In this document: piece after piece, positions 61,101 through 64,000 of the stretch | How the letters are laid out: every line of letters begins with the position of its first letter | Position numbering within the stretch: position 1 is the first letter of the stretch | Assembly (NCBI GenBank): GCA_035326705.1 | Contig: DAOLES010000004.1 | Coordinates: 1 to 64,000 of the forward strand | Direction of reading: 5' to 3' | DNA: 64,000 nucleotides | Source of the DNA: Oligoflexia bacterium | GTDB lineage: Bacteria > Bdellovibrionota_G > JALEGL01 | Made by a program: the position numbers and the translations under genes | The notes under the pieces: model-generated | The model's input: only the letters and a program-made list of their open reading frames with translations | Databases searched by the model: none | What the model was told of the DNA's origin: nothing

Positions 61101-62834
61101 GGTAAAGCTGTTTTAAAAATCAATTCTGAAATAAAAGCTTTGGCCGGACGCTTCTTGGATGAGTATGTCATGGATACCAATGGCATGCGAAGCTTTTTAG
61201 AGCCTTTTGTCTACAGTGATATTCTTAGCCCACAGCAATGGCAGCGTGCTATTGCTAACTTTGAACGCACAGGCAGAAAAATATTAACCAAAGAAGATGC
61301 AAAAATGTTCATTTCTGTCATTAAGTTTTCCCGGCGTGAAATCAACTCTATAGCGGATGAATTAAGACGTTCTGGTCAGTTTGTAGCGGGTTACTATCAA
61401 AAGCGCACCAATTTTATATTGGATCATATAGATGAATTTTTAGATGTTGCTCATTTGGAACGTTTAAAACAAAGACAACGCTTTATTCAATACCTAAAAC
61501 AAATGGGTAGAACATCTGAAGATGAAATTGATGAACTGCATCGTTTTATCAATCAGATTGATGATTATGATTTGCATTACGCTTGGAATCATCAAAGTGA
61601 GATTGCCCAAAAAATTGATGATATCACCGAAACATTGCGAGCAAAGCCAGGATCTTTTCTCAATGATGAGCATGTTCAGTACTATATCCGTGAGCAGCAA
61701 CAGTATGTAGATTATTTTTTTAAATCTTTGGATCAAGCTCTAGGTATAGGAAATGCACCGGTTATTAGACGTATTCGTACCAAACGCTATGGTAGCCCAG
61801 AGCATAGAAACTTTACCGATGCTTATGCTGAAGCAAGACATAAAACAAGAATGCGCAAGACCATTCATGGTGAGTGTTCTTTGCCTAATTCACCGGTTAA
61901 AAAAATTGCCAATAAAGTAATGGCCAATCAGGCCAAACAAATAAGTTTGGTGTCGAATATGTGGGGCTATGTCAGTGTAAAATATGATGATTATGATGTA
62001 CATCAGGGCTTAGACTTAGAGTGGATTACACGTTTGGCATATGATTTGGCGGTACCGCAGTTGGGTACGCACTTATCCATGAAGGCCTTAACTTCGGGTG
62101 AAAAAAGAGCTTTATCTAAAATGGGGCTGGAGTGGTTGGGAGGCATTCCTGTTTCTGCGGTAGAGTTTGGAGGCTATTGGTTTTTCAGTGAGTATTTATG
62201 GAACTCAAGCAATCAGGCGGAAGCTCTTTTTGCCAAAGAAGTCAGGCAATCCGAAAACTTACCCAAAGATTTCGCAGAGCTGTTTAAAGACTACCCAGAA
62301 ATCTATCAAGGTGTGATGCAACGTTTGGAAAAAGTTGAAAACTTTTTAATTCATGAGCATCCACCTGTAGTCATGAACGATGAATTTTTATACGACCTGG
62401 CCGTCAAAGAAGGTTTGATCGAAGAAGTTTTAGAAAGTGACGCTGACTTTGAAAAAGAACTTTTAGATGCACTGTCTGATTTTATGTATGATGAAGCCTA
62501 TGACAACAGACCACAATCTAATTTTCCAATTTTAGGAAATAAGGTCCGTTTGTTTGGTGATGGCTTTAAGTCAAGAGAGTGGTTGTTAGAGAACCAAGAT
62601 ATTCCAGCCTCAGTGCATGAATCTGTAGATCGAATCATGTTTTATCGTTTATTTGACTTATTCCCCAATAGCCAAATTAAATACATCAGAAGTCAATTGG
62701 TATATTCCATGCTTTGCAAATATCGGTACAGTCAGAGGGTGACGGTCCCTGCAGCCATTGCTGTGTTTGCAATAATTAAAGGTGCAACAGACCCCATTAA
62801 GTATCACTTGCGTGAACAAAACACGGGACATTAA
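58149..62834 (+). CDS. Giant 1561-residue exported/membrane protein, unknown
   Basis: The GTG at 58149 directly follows a G-rich ribosome binding site (GGGGGG) and opens 1561 codons; a TTG at 58137 is also in frame. The start, GIFLAIAMLWQMIFAGD, is a signal peptide. Residues 1-710 are helical and polar with about 20 cysteines. Hydrophobic segments lie at about 711-753 (MAMIVPHVMALFLLPGAGNI) and 790-812 (LNLILALELAIFVATDYVLL). Residues 815-1561 are again soluble-like and almost cysteine-free, with a hydrophobic stretch near 1530-1545. The asymmetry suggests that the two halves reside in different environments. No catalytic motif is recognised. Confidence 0.85.
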   Translation: MRATIRGIFLAIAMLWQMIFAGDYIILDQCLNEATTMDMFRNAASSQEKLNFLRKDYSGGRLYSYTALRQNLTNNLNEIQVELNNNQSLINKHLRMCMVNERYCHIYFNPQNEIHQRWFCATHIYRNVLTDQYTQFNTLVERCGESSVMFHSSYFPASDHPAYQRDCYDRNGNSKLEYYKGQRNVVETEMHRYYQQIENRIHQSSKPEAMAYIIRKLDETLGEIEYGDVRVTHQQYQIMRFANSLAQCTIGDNSSYNRRTLAATSDYAVFGQNILSMYEGVPDSMVYNPQQTYERSQMVDGFTPIERFDPEVALFLNKEQYRINTAACDELPEEEKINCILQSYSQLPWLDRSETEQEVERRWQQLYEKNARAEQNRRVENLSEAAYPKIFRGFLPYQFYRTTNAKILMELQKMSVNQGRQFLATEQSFIDYAEQLVCGKSAFHFCQEQYQAKRIESRKKLYQNIKSGAYSITFHPTPQQTALRPSMVDLLNAKITDINDYCYNTAAQLKRRFDNETYNESYPLNAIGENERYELMGALEEKLQNLYTTPSFGSYFAHSSMIALLKFDAQARYKTCFNQGYIFGGPLKTTESYRRMMEDASHGVISPAMRHMHFKQRKLAPDFQVSMANLQAVEQALQQDIMTELNILEQKRNLDTPEGQLNFLKESIRSRVFALLDFALDNPSEGLGDAYCKLLDEANCDEVMKENMIKMAMIVPHVMALFLLPGAGNIIIELAIIGTAVSISGVATYHMIVMRKNQQSQVDRSLASTNISPQNAAYLQSYFREDIKNLNLILALELAIFVATDYVLLREGVKTINYIKKTGAFQKYFSRQMLIDHAIRIAPKGSVDFLNQYRYSRELFARSDQVSDQVFDDFIRALKEGDGLNFARNNFPIHFPEINPSLTSQLFSAVGDGLNYIWKRIWDMPLLRQVSINYYKLMYQYTNKWWVTTKRMIEILNEALQRGRINQQQFEELINGMPEVIIVNGKAVLKINSEIKALAGRFLDEYVMDTNGMRSFLEPFVYSDILSPQQWQRAIANFERTGRKILTKEDAKMFISVIKFSRREINSIADELRRSGQFVAGYYQKRTNFILDHIDEFLDVAHLERLKQRQRFIQYLKQMGRTSEDEIDELHRFINQIDDYDLHYAWNHQSEIAQKIDDITETLRAKPGSFLNDEHVQYYIREQQQYVDYFFKSLDQALGIGNAPVIRRIRTKRYGSPEHRNFTDAYAEARHKTRMRKTIHGECSLPNSPVKKIANKVMANQAKQISLVSNMWGYVSVKYDDYDVHQGLDLEWITRLAYDLAVPQLGTHLSMKALTSGEKRALSKMGLEWLGGIPVSAVEFGGYWFFSEYLWNSSNQAEALFAKEVRQSENLPKDFAELFKDYPEIYQGVMQRLEKVENFLIHEHPPVVMNDEFLYDLAVKEGLIEEVLESDADFEKELLDALSDFMYDEAYDNRPQSNFPILGNKVRLFGDGFKSREWLLENQDIPASVHESVDRIMFYRLFDLFPNSQIKYIRSQLVYSMLCKYRYSQRVTVPAAIAVFAIIKGATDPIKYHLREQNTGH

Positions 62835-62851
62835 CCATAAAAAGCAAAACT

Positions 62852-63097
62852 TTATTGTTTGGCTTGGTTTTCTAGCCAAACTTCTAAATCATCTGAGCCA
62901 CCAATATGTTGGCCATCAATGTAGATTTGCGGAACAGAAGTTCTTCCACTCAGCGGTAAAATAGCATCCATAGGAATATCTTGGCCAGCTTTGATTTCAA
63001 TAATGTCATAACCATGATCGGTGAGCATGGCTTTGGCTTTGACACAAAATGGACACACTTGAGTTGAAATCATGACAGCAGTTTTTGTATACGACAT
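62852..63097 (-). CDS. grxC: Glutaredoxin (GrxC type)
   Basis: The 81-residue redox protein has the active site CPFC (TQVCPFCVKAK) and the glutathione-binding TSVPQIYIDGQHIGGSDDL. It reduces disulfides with glutathione. Length and motifs match Grx3/GrxC, except that the family's usual CPYC is CPFC. It converges with the giant-protein gene with a 17-base gap. Confidence 0.93.
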   Translation of the reverse strand: MSYTKTAVMISTQVCPFCVKAKAMLTDHGYDIIEIKAGQDIPMDAILPLSGRTSVPQIYIDGQHIGGSDDLEVWLENQAKQ

Positions 63098-63123
63098 AAA
63101 AATATCTTTCTTGTTTTAAATTT

Positions 63124-63145
63124 TGGGGACAGGGGCCTGTCCCCA
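63124..63145. repeat. Palindrome TGGGGACAGG-GG-CCTGTCCCCA
   Basis: A perfect 10-bp inverted repeat with a 2-base centre between grxC and dps, nine bases after the dps stop in transcription direction. Palindromes of this sequence recur as intergenic hairpins in many bacterial genomes. Possibly it acts as a dps terminator. Confidence 0.75.
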
Positions 63146-63154
63146 GAGTTTTGT

Positions 63155-63583
63155 TTAGTCAGCTAAAATCGAGCGTAACATCCATGCAGTTTTTTCATGC
63201 ACGTCCAAGCGACCAATAAACAAATCTTCACTGACATCATCATGTTCGCCTTCAGCTAAACTTTTTTTCAAAGTGGCAATGATTTTTTCATGACCTTCTA
63301 AAAGTTGAGACACCATGTCTTTCCAGTGCAGTTGACCGGTAGACTCTTTAATTTGTGTCAACTTCATGTACTCTTGGTATGAACCTGGAGCATAGTCACC
63401 TAAGGCTTTGATACGTTCAGCAATAACATCTATGGCCGCAAAAAACTCATTGTACTGTGCTTCAAATAAAGTGTGCAGAGATGAAAACATCGGGCCAGTA
63501 ACATTCCAGTGATAATTTTGTGTTTTTAAATTTAGAGTGTAGCTATCGGCTAACAATTGTCTTAAAGTTTCTTTTGTAGTCAT
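63155..63583 (-). CDS. dps: Dps-family ferritin-like protein
   Basis: The 142-residue protein matches the Dps/miniferritin family. LNLKTQNYHWNVTGPMFSSL carries the first ferroxidase-site residues (the HW...D-like region), followed by FEAQYNEFFAAIDVIAERIK and the ALGDYAPGSYQEYMKL loop. Dps binds iron at dimer interfaces and protects DNA. Length is slightly short at the N-terminus, lacking a basic DNA-binding tail. AAAGGAG precedes its ATG. Confidence 0.93.
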   Translation of the reverse strand: MTTKETLRQLLADSYTLNLKTQNYHWNVTGPMFSSLHTLFEAQYNEFFAAIDVIAERIKALGDYAPGSYQEYMKLTQIKESTGQLHWKDMVSQLLEGHEKIIATLKKSLAEGEHDDVSEDLFIGRLDVHEKTAWMLRSILAD

Positions 63584-63652
63584 TGTATTAATCTCCTTTT
63601 GTTATGAACTCATCATAGACAAAATCGGAGCATTTGAACAGTTGAAAAAAAC

Positions 63653-63684
63653 TATAGCCTCATTGTTTTTAACAATGAGGCTAT
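63653..63684 (-). terminator. Rho-independent terminator of coiled-coil gene
   Basis: ATAGCCTCATTGTT and AACAATGAGGCTAT pair perfectly over 14 bases with a 3-base loop. On the minus strand it is followed by a T run (AGTTTTTTTC), so it ends the gene at 63716-64000. Confidence 0.9.
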
Positions 63685-63715
63685 GAAAGTTGATTATTTT
63701 TAGCTATAGATAAGG

Positions 63716-64000
63716 TTAAGCAGGTTTTGCAACTTTGGACCACTCTTTGAGTTGTTTGTACAAAGCTTTTTGAGTTTCTTTAATGGAATGTTGCAATTCC
63801 AACTGCTGTTGGTCAATAGAATGAACCAAAGAAGCTTTCTTTTGTCTAAGTTGTTTGTAAAACGCTTCTTGGGTTTGCTTAAAGCTTTGTTGTAATTCTT
63901 GCTGTTGAACATCCAAAGAGTTCATAAAAGCAATCTTTTTTTGTTCAGCTAACTTTGAAAGTTCCTGTTTTTTAAGCTTGAGATGTTCAATTTTTTGATA
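63716..64000 (-). CDS. Coiled-coil protein with 33-residue repeats, 5' end outside window
   Basis: The minus-strand frame is open from the window edge (64000) to TAA at 63716, 94 codons, and the start lies beyond the window. The visible part is all helical and rich in Q, K, E and L. Two consecutive 33-residue units can be aligned, starting KKIAFMNSLDVQQQELQQSF and KKASLVHSIDQQQLELQHSI; both end in YKQL and a charged residue. This suggests tandem duplication in a long coiled coil. A strong terminator follows. An ATG at 63925 is inside the repeat and is unlikely to be the true start. Confidence 0.75.
   Translation of the reverse strand, partial: YQKIEHLKLKKQELSKLAEQKKIAFMNSLDVQQQELQQSFKQTQEAFYKQLRQKKASLVHSIDQQQLELQHSIKETQKALYKQLKEWSKVAKPA

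Noticed and set aside
63700..63912. 70-codon minus-strand frame next to the coiled-coil gene
   Set aside because: It is the shifted frame of the repeat-containing gene, which stays open to the window edge.
1..64000. tRNA, rRNA, CRISPR arrays, insertion sequences, phage genes
   Set aside because: No T-loop-like tRNA signals, rRNA stretches, regular spacer-repeat arrays, transposases or integrases were seen on reading both strands.

Overview
The window is a chromosomal segment of an AT-rich Gram-negative bacterium that carries the replication origin. Supporting evidence is dnaA and dnaN flanking a DnaA-box-rich, AT-rich gap (about 39140-39896), the rpmH-rnpA-yidD-yidC-jag-mnmE-mnmG-parA-parB series to its right, and four perfect parS sites near mnmG. 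A Gram-negative envelope is indicated by a TolC-type channel, an RND pump, LplT/Aas phospholipid recycling, many lipoproteins and signal-peptide proteins, a YidC with a large periplasmic domain, and a type IV pilin-like protein. The high share of exported proteins of unknown function and the gene content suggest a deltaproteobacterial or Bdellovibrionota-like lineage; the genus cannot be fixed from the sequence. No rRNA, tRNA, CRISPR array, transposase or phage gene was seen.

Layout. 1-8.6 kb: end-truncated exported protein, a 665-residue lipoprotein, and a peptide-type ABC importer (binding lipoprotein plus two permeases, no ATPase). 8.6-17.7 kb: a minus-strand series tetR-lplT-aas-small membrane protein-RND pump-TolC, ending in an exported protein, preceded by a control region with three copies of a palindromic operator; a large DUF2339 membrane protein is divergent from it. 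20.7-29.3 kb: small membrane and exported proteins, a metallophosphoesterase, a Bcp peroxiredoxin, a DksA-type regulator and galU. 29.4-37.7 kb: priA, bioY, a papain-like hydrolase, a HIT hydrolase and an MltB-like lytic transglycosylase among unknown exported proteins. 38-41.3 kb: dnaN (minus), oriC, dnaA (plus). 41.3-43.2 kb: a gene broken by one ochre codon and two small lipoproteins. 43.5-55.3 kb: ribosomal protein L34, RNase P protein, membrane insertase, Jag, tRNA-modification enzymes MnmE/MnmG and the ParAB/parS segregation system, interrupted by a beta-helix protein and a secreted deiminase-like protein. 55.4-64 kb: a DapB-like dehydrogenase, a pilin-like protein, a 1561-residue exported/membrane protein, glutaredoxin, Dps, and a coiled-coil protein that runs off the window.

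How parts work together. DnaA acting at oriC, DnaN as sliding clamp, PriA for restart, and ParA/ParB with four clustered parS sites form an origin replication-segregation module. The TetR operators overlap the predicted tetR promoter and lie just upstream of the DUF2339 gene, so one repressor may control lysophospholipid recycling (LplT-Aas), an efflux pump and a large membrane protein. Intergenic gaps carry several hairpin-forming repeats, some present in two copies.
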